DNA from: Ophiosphaerella korrae
Lineage: Eukaryota > Ascomycota > Dothideomycetes > Pleosporales > Phaeosphaeriaceae
Assembly: GCA_028456385.1 (NCBI GenBank)
Contig: JALNQF010000090.1
Coordinates: forward strand, 1-64,000
Length of the DNA: 64,000 nt
Reading direction: 5' to 3'
Part shown: piece by piece, positions 44,869-55,538 of the stretch
Position numbering within the stretch: position 1 is the stretch's first letter
Layout of the letters: each line of letters begins with the position of its first letter
Notes under the pieces: model-generated
Told to the model about the DNA's origin: nothing
Databases searched by the model: none
What the model saw: only the letters and a program-made list of their open reading frames with translations
Made by a program: the position numbers and the translations under genes

Positions 44869-46780
44869 ATGGTAAAGACGGGACTTCTTATACCAGCTTC
44901 AACGACTGAAGTACCTATCATATCAGTAGCGAAAAAGCCTCTCGTCATTAGCGAGATTAGAGAGCTCACGCAGGGCCAACCTCTTTCATTTAACTCCATT
45001 GTACTTAAGGAGAAGTACCTTGCCGAGCGTGACAAGCGCTTGACCTTCAATTAAGGTGTCGAACAGTATGCCGTTCTTGATGGACCTTTATCACTGCTTG
45101 AAGGATCCATGGGTAAAACCTAGCTCCCAACGCAATGCAATCGAAGAAGTGGTAGACGTTAGTGGCGGCTATGGTGCGCAAGTGGTTGCAGTACGATTGA
45201 TTAAGGCAGGCATAAACAACTTCAGAATTAGAGAGAAGTCTAGCGATTTTGGGGCACGTGGTACGTTTTGATAGGTGTTGTAGATACTAAAACGAAACTA
45301 ACAATATAGGTACCGAAATCGATATCCTGGAGCGCAATGCGATATCGAGTCATACATATACATGCCACTTTTGGAAGAGGTCAGCTATATGCCGACGGAG
45401 AAGTATGCATGCGAAACAGAACTGCCTCAGTATTTTTGTATGATCGCTAAAAAATTTGACCTTTACTTTCGTGCAATGTTATAGATAGAGACGAAGAAAA
45501 TGCACTGGATTGAAGAAGAAGGCAAGTGGGTTACACACACAACACGAGGCGACAAGATAAAATTACGATTCATGATTCCAGCTGCGGGGCCACTACGCCG
45601 ACCGAAGCCGCTTGGGGTGTCGGGCATCGGAGATTTCGAGGGCCATTCTTTCCATTCATCGCGGTGGGACTTCGACTATGCTGGGTGTGATCCTTCTGGA
45701 AACCTAAGAAATAGACGCGTTGGAATCATTGGCACTGGGGCTACCGCCGTTTAGATTATGCCACATCTTGGTGAGTGGGCAAAGCAGCTATGTGTTTCAA
45801 CGCACTCCATTACCTATCGATGTTCATGACAACTGACCAACAAACCAAGAGTGTGAATTCGCTCAAGAAAGGATGATAGAAAGAGCGTATGGATAATTTT
45901 CATGATAAAATTAAAGAAAGCTTTGAACAGCAAGATACGAATGCTGATCAGTGGATTGGCATCATCCGCGAGCTGCTGATATCGAGTGTTGATCCGAGTA
46001 ACCCACTAAGAGCAGCAACTCAGCGTCAGCTCGCTGACTTCAAAAAGATGGAACCGATCCGGGCATGAGTGGATAAAATCATACAAGACAAAGAGACTGC
46101 TAATACACTTAAGCCATGGTACCACCAGTTCTATAAGTGCCCTTGCTTCCGCAATCAGTATCTCCAAACTTTCAATTGGTCAAACGTCAAGCTCGTTGAT
46201 ACTAAGGGTTAGGGAGTTGAGCGCATTACCGAGAAGGGTGTTATTGCTAACGGAGAAGAGTAAGAAATTGGCTGTCCGATATATGCTACTGGCTTCGAGC
46301 TCGCAAACGAGTGGTCGCATAAGACTGGCATGGAAATCTACGGTCGTGGCGGCATAACTAGCACTGAAAAATGGGGGAATGGAGCTTCGACGTTTCACGG
46401 CTGGGTGAGTCGCTCTCCCAAACTGTTTCTGGGGTTCCATCGTTCAAGCAGCCTTGATCCCAAATTTCATGCACATCACTGCTGAACAGGCACGACATTT
46501 CGCATATATCATCTCAGAGTGCCAAAAACGTAACATAAGAACTGTAGAGCCGGTGCAAGAAGATGAAGGCGCTTGGTGCGATATTATCGTCAAAGGTACA
46601 GCCATCAGAGGTGATTTATTCAAGGAGTGTACGCCAAGATATTAAAACAATGTAGGTAAACCTTCTGAAGTTGCGGCACGCAATACAACGTATGGGCTTG
46701 GTAGCCTAGCATTCATCAAGACTCTCGGTGACTGGCGGGACGCGAATGACCTGGCTGGTTTAGATATTAAGTATAATTAA
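44869..46780 (+). pseudogene. Broken Baeyer-Villiger (FAD/NADPH) monooxygenase
   Basis: Successive frames read as one family member. The N-terminal region includes FNSIVLKEKYLAERDKRL, then DVSGGYGAQVVAVRLIKAG (first dinucleotide-binding motif) near 45161, [22 protein letters not shown] near 45315, the NADPH-side block GHSFHSSRWDFDYAG, and VGIIGTGATAV near 45721. The C-terminal part has CPIYATGFE near 46271 and ends TLGDWRDANDLAGLD. It is broken by in-frame stops: TAG at 45752-45754 where Gln is expected, TAG at 46210-46212, TAA at 46261-46263, and frame changes near 45050. Changes such as CAG to TAG suit RIP-type C-to-T mutation. Intact relatives insert oxygen next to a ketone and act in catabolism or secondary metabolism. 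I see no way it makes a full protein. Confidence 0.82.
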
Positions 46781-47149
46781 AGGGTAAATGATAAGCCTAC
46801 CTATTAATATTACTAATAATGCTGAACCCTTTATAGAATTGGATGCGTTGGCATCACTACCAAACGAACCCTAGACGTTTGTGCGAGGAAAATGTAGGAG
46901 TCTTGTGACCTATACGCCAGACATAAAAGTAAGATAAAGAGGCTGCTGGCAAAGAAGAGCTAGATGCACTTGAGGCAGGATTATGGTATTGAAAGAATAG
47001 TAGATTTTCATTAGATGTGTCGTTGCAAAGCAAAATTCCATCCTAGTTGTACGCCTTTGTCGCCTTGCAGCATCTCTGTAAATATTTCCGTGATGATGAG
47101 AACGCCCCTGTTTCAATACAACGCCGTAAAGCCTATGCCGTACTCTCCG
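46781..47149. other. AT-rich spacer between BVMO relic and GlcG-like gene
   Basis: Joins the 3' ends of two convergent genes. No coding signal. Confidence 0.5.
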
Positions 47150-47992
47150 TCATATCCTATTCAATGCAACTTCGCCCATAAAGCTAGGGTGTATCTCCCC
47201 TTCCTCGGGCGGCGTATCTGGTGCCACCCCTACGCCACTCCTTCCGCTCAAACTTCCACTATTACTGAGGCAAACACTGCCCTTCCTACTTCCATAATCA
47301 TCTAATCTCATTCTCTTATTTCCTCTCTCTAATTCGTCCCTCAATCTACCAGTTTCGTCTTCCTTCTCCTTCCATAGCATGAGCACTGCTTTCCGCTCAC
47401 TTTCTATTCGTCGCTCTTCGTCTTGCCTTTCTTTGCTGATGAGAGCGAGGACGGCATCACGGCCAGTTTTTGCTGCAGCTTCATCTTGATTTGATGTACC
47501 CGTTGAGCAACCTATTGCGCCGAGAATGTCACCGTTGCCAGATGGGCAGAATATAGGAACGCCGCCCCCGAGAGTACAGAATCGACCGGAGATAGTGTTG
47601 CCGATTCCCGAAGTTGCGCTCCCGGGCCAGGAATTTTCTTGGTCTGCAATACGTTAGTCATGGTTGATTTATAGTAAGGAGCTAGAAGGTAGTCATACAT
47701 GCTGAAGTCGGTATACGATTACCTGCTGCAGTGAAAGCCATATCCATTGCCGTATTGATTGAAGTGATCTTAGCGCCGTCCATCCGTGTGAAGGATAGTA
47801 AGTGAGTATGAGCATCTACTATAGCTATACTCCTGCAAATAATCAGCCACTATGTACTTACACTTGACTAATAACTTACATTGGTACTCCTATTTCAAGG
47901 GCATGTTGTTCCGCCGCTTGTAAAGCGACTCTTGCTCCACTTTGGGTAAGCGTAGGTAGCGAAGCAGTTGCTGCAACTGTCGGTGCCATCAT
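47150..47992 (-). CDS. GlcG/HbpS-family protein with charged helical C-terminal tail
   Basis: Three exons, 47992-47880, 47832-47723 and 47643-47150, join to 238 residues with clean GT-AG introns of 47 and 79 bp. The frame stays open throughout although the surroundings are decayed. Reading: MMAPTVAATASLPTLTQSGARVALQAAEQHALEIGVP, joining to MSIAIVDAHTHLLSFTRMDGAK, then ITSINTAMDMAFTAA and, in exon 3, GRFCTLGGGVPIF and NGDILGAIGCSTGTSNQDEAAAKTG. These are the conserved blocks of the GlcG/HbpS (heme-degrading/PduO-like) fold. Residues about 160-205 form a highly charged probable coiled coil (KERQDEERRIESER and KEKEDETGRLRDELERGNK), not part of the usual domain. Bacterial relatives bind haem or accompany glycolate and propanediol pathways; the fungal role is unknown. 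Start could be either of two adjacent ATGs (47992 or 47989). Confidence 0.82.
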
Positions 47993-49700
47993 AAACTCTC
48001 GACAGTCCAAATGTATCCAAGGTCAAGGATGTAGTAAAGTTGAGGGTAGAGAGATTATAGGAGCCGCGGTAGCCGCAGTCGCATGGAGCACTGCTTGTTG
48101 TGGGTTCGCGCTCGGGTATACGGCTACACTATACCAAAAGAGATGAGAGTTGCGGAGGATGTAAGACATTCGCCCTAGAATTGGGGTTCTACACTGCTTT
48201 ATGATTGGCAATAGGTGGCAATTAAGGCATCGTACTAGGCGCGATGCCCACCGAGGCACGGATTTCCAGGACAGAATTGGAGGAAAACGGCACACCCAGT
48301 TTAAAATATGGGCTGTTAGGGGCCTGGAGGACCCAGCCGATTTTTTTCGCCGGCTACTTGGTAATCCCTAGACATGGGGTTGTGGAGCCGTCGCGATGGG
48401 ATGTTTTGTCCCGGGTAAGTTGGCCTGATTAGGCAATACGTATGCATTTTGAAGCGTCGTGTGAAATATAGACACATCGACTTGCTCAGTCTTATGGTCT
48501 GAGAGCATAGGCAGACAAGAGACGCATCCATATCATAGTTTTGGAGTTGCTAAAGGGACGAAAGGAGAGGCGTTATGCTCGCAGCATGAATAGGCTGTAA
48601 AGATATCTTATGAAGAAGTGGCTCGTACTTGCGAGATCACTCACCGACACGCGACACAGCTTGCTTAAATCGCCAGCGAATGTATCGGCCTAGGCATATT
48701 TCGTCATTGTGGAGTAGCGCCCTCGAGGTTTGTGACACCTGATCGTAGTCGCCAGTGCGTTTGCGCGAACAACCTTAGGGCGGTTGGACTAGCTACCCAT
48801 TTTGGCCTCCCCACCAGCCATCTGGGCACATCACACACCAAGTATGTACGATATTAGCAGCGCTAGAGTTGCTGTTTGATATATTGGTCATATTCACTCC
48901 GGACGTTACAAGACAATTTCTTAGCACAGGAAACCAGTATTGGAGCCGTCGAACCACACTTGAACATACCCAGAAATCAGATTCATCACAGCATAATACA
49001 TCATTTATGCTCAAGGCAACTGAGACTAAGCGGCGATCATTAAAAAAAGATATCATTTTTCTTCCAGTTTAATACGCACCTGGAGATTTTTTAATCGCCA
49101 AAATTCTTTGATATTATTCTCAGTATGCGATTAACCCTATCTAGGTACCTCGGTAGGTAGGCCACGGTGATGGCAAATACCAGCATTACTTGCTACATTC
49201 AGAGCTCTTTCAACCAAATGGTTGGTGAAAAGACTAGCACGACCGCCTTAATATTTTGCTAACTAGAAGAGCATGTAAATTGATTCTATGTGATATCATC
49301 ACCCCAAGGTCTTGTACAGATATTGCCAACTGTTTAAAAGGTCATGGCGACCACCATTATATGCTTTACCACCACCAACACCACCTACTGCTCCCGAGGC
49401 TGTTGCTTCCATGAATACCTACAATTCACCCGAGAAGGACTCGGAATCAATTGTTACCTGACATGTTTTCAACGCCGATATGGTTCCACTCATCCAATTC
49501 ACTAGTCGACAAGAAACTGACCAGCGCCGCTGTAGATGAAAGACTTCTATTCGGTCTGTTGACATATCAATACTACTAACTGAACACCTCAAATACGCTC
49601 TGGAGGTCCTTTTTCACTTAGCAAAACGATTCCCAAAAGCTCTTCAGCGTAGGGTGGAGCATTATGTCATCATACTACCGATGGATTGAGTTCTAACCAT
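47993..49700. other. AT-rich decayed DNA, no gene seen
   Basis: Upstream flank of the GlcG-like gene followed by AT-rich DNA with stops in all frames. Isolated open frames of 60-90 codons show no domain. Confidence 0.5.
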
Positions 49701-49722
49701 AAGCTCTACTGCACGATATACC

Positions 49723-50570
49723 TTGAACCAAAGTATGAAAGTTGCCCATGCTGTCTTCGCTATCGCCAAATGGACCAACAATATTACCTTAGCTAAGCGT
49801 CACAGATGCAGGTGTTGGCGAACAATGCCAGTGGACATTGATATCAATCCAAAGTCAAACGGCTTCAGGAGGAGATGGGACATCCACGTTCTGCTATCGA
49901 AATTATCACGGGGCAGCTCGAAACAATATCACAGTTTGCTAGAGAAGATGGTATTCAAAAAAGAGACGCTATTAACCTAATCATTGAAGCTACCAATCAG
50001 CTTGAGAACAAAGATACCTGCGATAAAATTTCGAAATTAGAGACACATGCCACCCTGCTCGGAGGCAAGCTCACATTGATGATGGGGCAGCGTGACGAAT
50101 TACAGTTGAAATTCGACGCTGCTGATTCATATTTGACCGAAATCGCCGATGCCTATACTAAGCATTACGGTAAGCTGATTAGACGGAAGTCAACGATTTG
50201 GACATCGCATGCAAGACTACCTCAGATATCAAAACTGAGTTTGGTAAGACTCTGAGCGACAGCCTCTTCAAATCTTTTGACGGCTCGAGATGCAGTACAT
50301 CGAACGATTCGGGTGAGACGCTCTTCATGTGTGTTACCCTCCTTATACTATGGACCCTGCTTCAATGACTTTGACCGAGTCACTCTCCTCCAGACTCTGC
50401 TTTAAACTTTAGATGCAGAATCCCGGGACAGCTTTGAGCAGCCGATTAAGTTTGTGCAGGCTGGTAATCGAACTGAGGTTGTCAATAGGGAACTCTTTGT
50501 TGGTAGCACAAAAATCACTTTCAATCTATTAGCACCCGACTTCGCGTCTCTATCTGGAACAAAAAAACAC
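49723..50570 (+). pseudogene. Unidentified decayed coding region with coiled-coil character
   Basis: A run of open segments on the plus strand reads like one interrupted protein. One segment has HPRSAIEIITGQLETISQFA, then a helical heptad-like stretch (DKISKLETHATLLGGKL and DELQLKFDAADSYLTEIADAY); after a frame change near 50180 it continues EVNDLDIACKTTSDIKTEFGK, and near 50413 AESRDSFEQPIKFVQ. The composition is protein-like in contrast to its flanks. I do not recognise the family; no catalytic motif is seen. Upstream (49340-49720) further open pieces with several stops may belong to it. Confidence 0.35.
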
Positions 50571-51240
50571 AGATCGTGCAACTGAAAGAGTAGGATAATC
50601 GCATATGCGAATGTCTTCAGACGTAGCGTTATATCTCAACCAGTCCGACATATTGAGGCACATCAAGTAGGCCTCAAGACGCACCAATACTCCACAACTA
50701 CCGAAGATCTTTCTGTGTGATATAGTATATATTTGAATCATCGACCGTATAAATACCCAGACAGTTTTATGACCATGATAGCAGAAGTAGAAATATGATT
50801 TATTTTACATCCGGACTGAAGAGGGTAAGGCAGGCTCGCGTCATAGATAGACTGAAGGATGCAGAACTTTGAGTTCACCTTGAAAAGGGAAGAGCTAGAG
50901 AATAGTAATTAACCACGTCTAGACGATCATCGCGACGGCATAAAGTGATTTTGCTGGGGTTGGTGGCTGATACCGAGCACGCCAAAGCTGCTGGCCTACA
51001 GTAATTTTTAGGAAATATACCCTCTCGTATGGAGTGGCTTCGTAGTGAGCATCGACTCCATATTACCATTAGTTATAAATCTTTCTTTTTTGTGAAAACC
51101 CGCTAATCAAAACTTACGATGTACTCGTGAACTCTAGTAGGTAGTGGAGAATTGGGTCATCGAATTTGATTTGTGTACTTGTGTCTAGGCTCTAACCGTA
51201 TTATACCTAGCACCATAACTTTATAAAGTCGTCTTGTGGA
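50571..51240. other. AT-rich spacer, no gene seen
   Basis: AT-rich with stops in all frames. No recognisable feature. Confidence 0.5.
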
Positions 51241-51264
51241 AAGAGGGTATATATCTATAGATTT

Positions 51265-52062
51265 TGAGTGGATGGCATGGAATGGCACCTTTCTCAATGG
51301 CACAGAGTCACAGGAGGGCATAAGCAACTCCACAAACCTCATGATTCCAGTGGACTGTGTATACCAGGCTTAATTCTTCGATACTAATCTTGGATGGGAT
51401 ACAAAAGAGAGATACTCAGAACCACTTGAAGGCACTCTAGAAGGCCAAGGCCTATAAGGTTCTTTGAACGGCAGCGCTCAGCAAGATGTTTATCTGCGCG
51501 GTAAAATACTTGATAAAGTATAACTCTTGAACGAGGCACTTCTAGCGTTCAAGTTGGCCTATGGAACAACGCCACTATATCTATCGACTCGTTAAACAGC
51601 GCGTTCAATAACTTCACCACCATGCTTACCAATTACATGAGACGTACCAGCCAGCCTATACCCAAAAATATCACAGACTTGGTACCGAGCAACATCCGAT
51701 TAAATGTCTCAGGTAACACTGTTCCAGGCAAGGTGGAAGACTGGAACCAACCAGTTAGAGGAGAAGGCTTCGTTGAAGCAACATGCATCACTGTGCGCTG
51801 GCCTTGGCTAGCATTACCTGCATCTCTATTTGTGGGAATCCTTGTCTTCCTAGGTGGGCTCATCACTATGGCGGCTTCCGATGGCGGTGGTGGGATCTGG
51901 AAATCTTCTCAGAATGCATTGGTTTGGCATGGTTTAACTGGACCAGGGGAAAGTGAAAGCGAGGCATTAGCCAGTGTCAAAGAGATGAATGCAAGAGCAA
52001 AGGGTGTCCAAGTGCGTTTGGCTAATACTAGGAAAGGATGGAAACTAGTGCAGGATGGATAG
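51265..52062 (+). pseudogene. 3' remnant of a DUF3176-type fungal membrane protein
   Basis: The best-preserved part is an open stretch 51622-52062 reading CITVRWPWLALPASLFVGIL, a membrane helix VFLGGLITMAA, then IWKSSQNALVWHGLTGP. This order (V-x-V-R-W-x-W-L-x-LPA, helix, WKSS-x-x-ALxxHG) is characteristic of the C-terminus of fungal DUF3176 proteins. Upstream, pieces such as MAWNGTFLNGTES, IPVDCVYQA and FNNFTTM match the extracellular part but are interrupted by stops (after VYQA, and near 51460 and 51530) and a frame change near 51540. No N-terminal half is found. The function of DUF3176 proteins is unknown. Confidence 0.65.
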
Positions 52063-52865
52063 TTGGAATGTGTTGCATAATGTACTGCTGAATAATTAGC
52101 AGGCTTGGCCTAATTCAAGCTTGTCAAAGCGTTTGTTCTCATAGTACTCATGAAAGCGACGTATAAGAAACATGATTAATGCAAAGTACGACTCATTGTC
52201 AACATCAGGAAAACTGGGTCTTCGTCTCATAATTGTCCTAATGAGGACTTACATGTAGGATTCCTAGCTATCTAAGGAGGGTAAGGCGAGTTCCAAGTGA
52301 AGAAAAAAACTTCAGAAACACTTTCAACTGAGTATTAGGGACTATGTGTCATCTGCGTAGCCATGTGATATATTTTCGTCTGGGTTTTTACATCTTTGGT
52401 CTACCCAGCGTCCCATGAATAGATGGGGTGTGCTAGACTTTACTCACCTGTACATCTCCCATTGCACCGAAAAAATAGGGCTAGCGGATAAGTATTTGAC
52501 CGCTTGCTCGCGTTTCATATAATCGAGATTCTGTAAATCTCGTGCTTGCCAGCTAATTGCTACTGAATAGACTTACCCAATTTACCACCATTGATGACTA
52601 GGGATCGAGGTGCGAAATTCGTCAGGCAAAGGAAAAGATAGGTACGACCAACCGCCTGGTAGCTTGAACTTATCAGTTTGGCACGATTGCTCGCAGAATG
52701 ACGCATTTACATTAGCAAATTGTTAATCAGCCGTTAGAAGTCTATTAAAAGCGAAAATGATATGGTATCTACATCGTGTACATCATGTCGCGCGTGTTGA
52801 CGCCGGCGCGCTGGCATGGTGCTAACTACCAAGACCCTGCGTGTCTTGAGAGTGGGTAGTGCATC
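52063..52865. other. AT-rich spacer, no gene seen
   Basis: No recognisable feature. Lies between the DUF3176 remnant and the 3' end of the glycerate-kinase remnant. Confidence 0.5.
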
Positions 52866-54091
52866 CTAACACACTTGCTGCCTTCCAAGAGCCAGCCTAG
52901 CCATTACCATCCGTAAGGCTTTCTCAGCGCCGTCTGTCATCAGATTTCCAGTCTGCAGAATCGTTTCTTCCAGTGTCAAGGGACCCCTTAGAATGCTTGT
53001 GAAGGCGTTGATACCAGCACCATACGTAGTGCCGGCCCCCTCTCCAATAGTGCCAGCGAGCGCCACAACCTGTGCTCCGTTGCGGCGGGCCACCTCTGTC
53101 GTCATCTTTCCCTGGTGCTCTGGCCATCCAAGCTTCCTTCAGCGGTGATAAAAAGGTCCCACTGCTTTTCAAAGACACGGTCGAACTCAAAGTACTCATC
53201 GATTGCTTCACTTCAGGCGCGCAAACGGAATCAACAACCCCGCACCAAGACCTCCACTGGCACCACTACTTAGTACAAAAGATATGTTCTGTTGAACATA
53301 CGTGTTAGCGGCTTGTGCAAGACGATCTAGGGCTGTTGCAAGGAGACCAACCTGGGCAGGCGTAGCACCTTTCTGAGGGCCATACGCTCGTGTGACTCTT
53401 CTAGGACCGCAAAGCACATTCTTGATATTCCAAACAGCTTCAATATGAACCTTCGTGGCTAGGTAATTATTAGCTTTGTCATGTCGATAATCGTATGATT
53501 TGACATACTGGCATCCCCACGCAGGCGAGGATGAATATTATACCAGCAGAACCTATCTAATCACAATAACGAGCCGCCCCCAGCCGCTCTAGACAATTCT
53601 TATCCCTCCGTGTCTAGAAAGCGGACGCCAAGCGCTTGAAGCATGCCAGCGCCGCCGTCAGAAGTCCCCGAATCACCGCAGCCAATGATGATCTTGGTCG
53701 CTCCTGCATCGAGTGCCTCCGTCATGAGTTGTCCTACTCCATATGTTGTAGTGAATGTTGGGTCGCGTGAGCTCTTGGGTACTAGGCGCAGCCCTGCTGC
53801 CATGCCCAACACAGCTGTCTTGTTAAACACAATGAAGCCTAGATGTGATTCGACAGGTATGCCGATGGGGCCAGTAACTATCTTCTTTCTAATTTCCCCG
53901 CCCTGGGCTACCACTAGAGTCTGGGAAAATCCCTCTCCTCCATCGTGTAGAGGCAGTTTGCGAATGATGGCGGATTTCTCGTCCAGGATTTTGCGGACTC
54001 CTACTTCGATAGCGTCTGCTACGTGCTCTGGGCCAAGACTTTCTTTGAGGCCGGAAGGGGCTATTAGTATTCTAAAAGGGCGATTTTCCAC
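52866..54091 (-). pseudogene. Broken glycerate 2-kinase (GarK/GlxK type)
   Basis: Minus-strand blocks in order: FRILIAPSGLKESLGPEHVADAI, LPLHDGGEGFSQTLV, AVLGMAAGLRLVP, YGVGQLMTEALDAGA, IIIGCGDSGTSDGGAGMLQALG (54091-53600); VLCGPRRVTRAYGPQKGATPAQV and SGASGGLGAGLL (53417-53208); and MTTEVARRNGAQVVALAGTIGEGAGTTYGAGINAFTSI (53105-52866). These are the GarK-type glycerate kinase signatures, which in known members phosphorylate D-glycerate at C2. In-frame stops occur at 53602-53600 (TAA) and 53563-53561 (TGA). A plausible intron lies at about 53516-53462. The blocks at 53208 and near 53105 are in different frames, with the connecting segment EYFEFDRVFEKQWD readable only in a third, so at least two frameshifts exist. 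The stops suit RIP in part. No full-length protein is expected. Confidence 0.82.
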
Positions 54092-55538
54092 ACCCTCAGA
54101 AGCTGGTGCGGGCAGTGTAGTAGATAACGGATTTATTGCAGAACCTAGTCACCCCGTACAAGACCAAATGTCTTCGACGTGCGAAGTTGGGGTTTCCTGG
54201 AACGGATTCCTGTCGAAAGTTGCATTGGTAAAGTGGAGGGCAATGCTTGGATATGTGAGTTGACAGTGGGCTCTACAAATGAGATCGTGTCGGTATGCTT
54301 ATAAGTTGAAAGTAGCATCGTGAGAGCCGTCAAGTCGTTCTGTGCATATCATAAGCTATGTGGCTTGTAACGAGCAAACTGGGCAAAAAATACTTGCAAG
54401 AGAATATGTGACTTTCGCTGGGTATGCCGCTCGTTATATGATATTTTGGTTAATTTTAGGCTCGAATTAAAGATGGGAGTGTGTGGTGTGTCAATCAAAG
54501 AATTATGTCACTAGTAAAAGTTCGGGATCTAACGAGTGACTGAGTCTATGGTAGTATTCTGAGGCCTTAGGCGAGTTCTGCTGCCTACCTATATCCCAAG
54601 ACAGCTTCGTGATGCTCTCCGAAGTCCCCATCTCCTCAGAATGGCTTCAGCCACCAATGCCTGACGACAAACCGTGGCTTCACAAACGCATGCGCTACAC
54701 ACTCGGGCAAGTTGCATCATGTGCCAGGGAAATTACAGCAAAGAGTCTCAAAATAGCACTAGATGGTACCTTCAATAGCCACTGGTGTCGGTCATCCAGG
54801 AACAAGGTGTTGCTTGCGTAGCGAAACGTAGCGACGATGACCATATAGTCGTTATTCCAAGATTTCGATAAGTCTTTGTTCATTACGTATCCCTGGTACT
54901 TGGGGCTTTCTCAGACGATAGATCCACAAAGCCAAGTTCCTTGAGGCTCTACCTTTACCATTATGACCAACCACGTGTGTTCACCAAGATCACTAGCGCA
55001 AGTCTAAGCAAACCCAGCCATGTTGACTTGGCAGTACATCGGAGCACAGCTGTACTGCTGAAGTTGACTAACAGGCTCATTGTTCACCCATCCCATAATT
55101 TGTTGAGTCAACTCTCCGCTTGGTCCTATGTATACATGTCGCCGCTACAAATGCACACGACAACCTTCCATTACGGGTCTAACATACACTAATCTTTCTA
55201 GGTATATTTCTGATGGCTTTCCGACGAACTAACAATATCATGGGAAATATATTGTATGACGCGAGATGGTCTGAAGTTTGGGAGTTTGACCTAAACCTTG
55301 GTTCCGTGAAGTCGCAACTAGCCTTTGACGCTGCTGTGAAGGATATCTTTTCACTTTTCACAACGCTTAATGAAAACATTGCCCCAATGGTTGAATATTG
55401 GAGCAGCTATTGAGGTGATTATATGAGCCATCACATTGCCCTAAGAATACACACAACCATAGATACTCATTATCGATTTCTGGGCAGTTTTATCATTTAA
55501 ACGCACGCACTCGTTACATTTTATTCGATTTTGACACC
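54092..55538. other. AT-rich decayed DNA, no gene identified
   Basis: Two open frames, 54609-54821 and 55213-55413 (both plus), are somewhat protein-like but short, with no recognised domain and no splice extension found. Confidence 0.45.
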
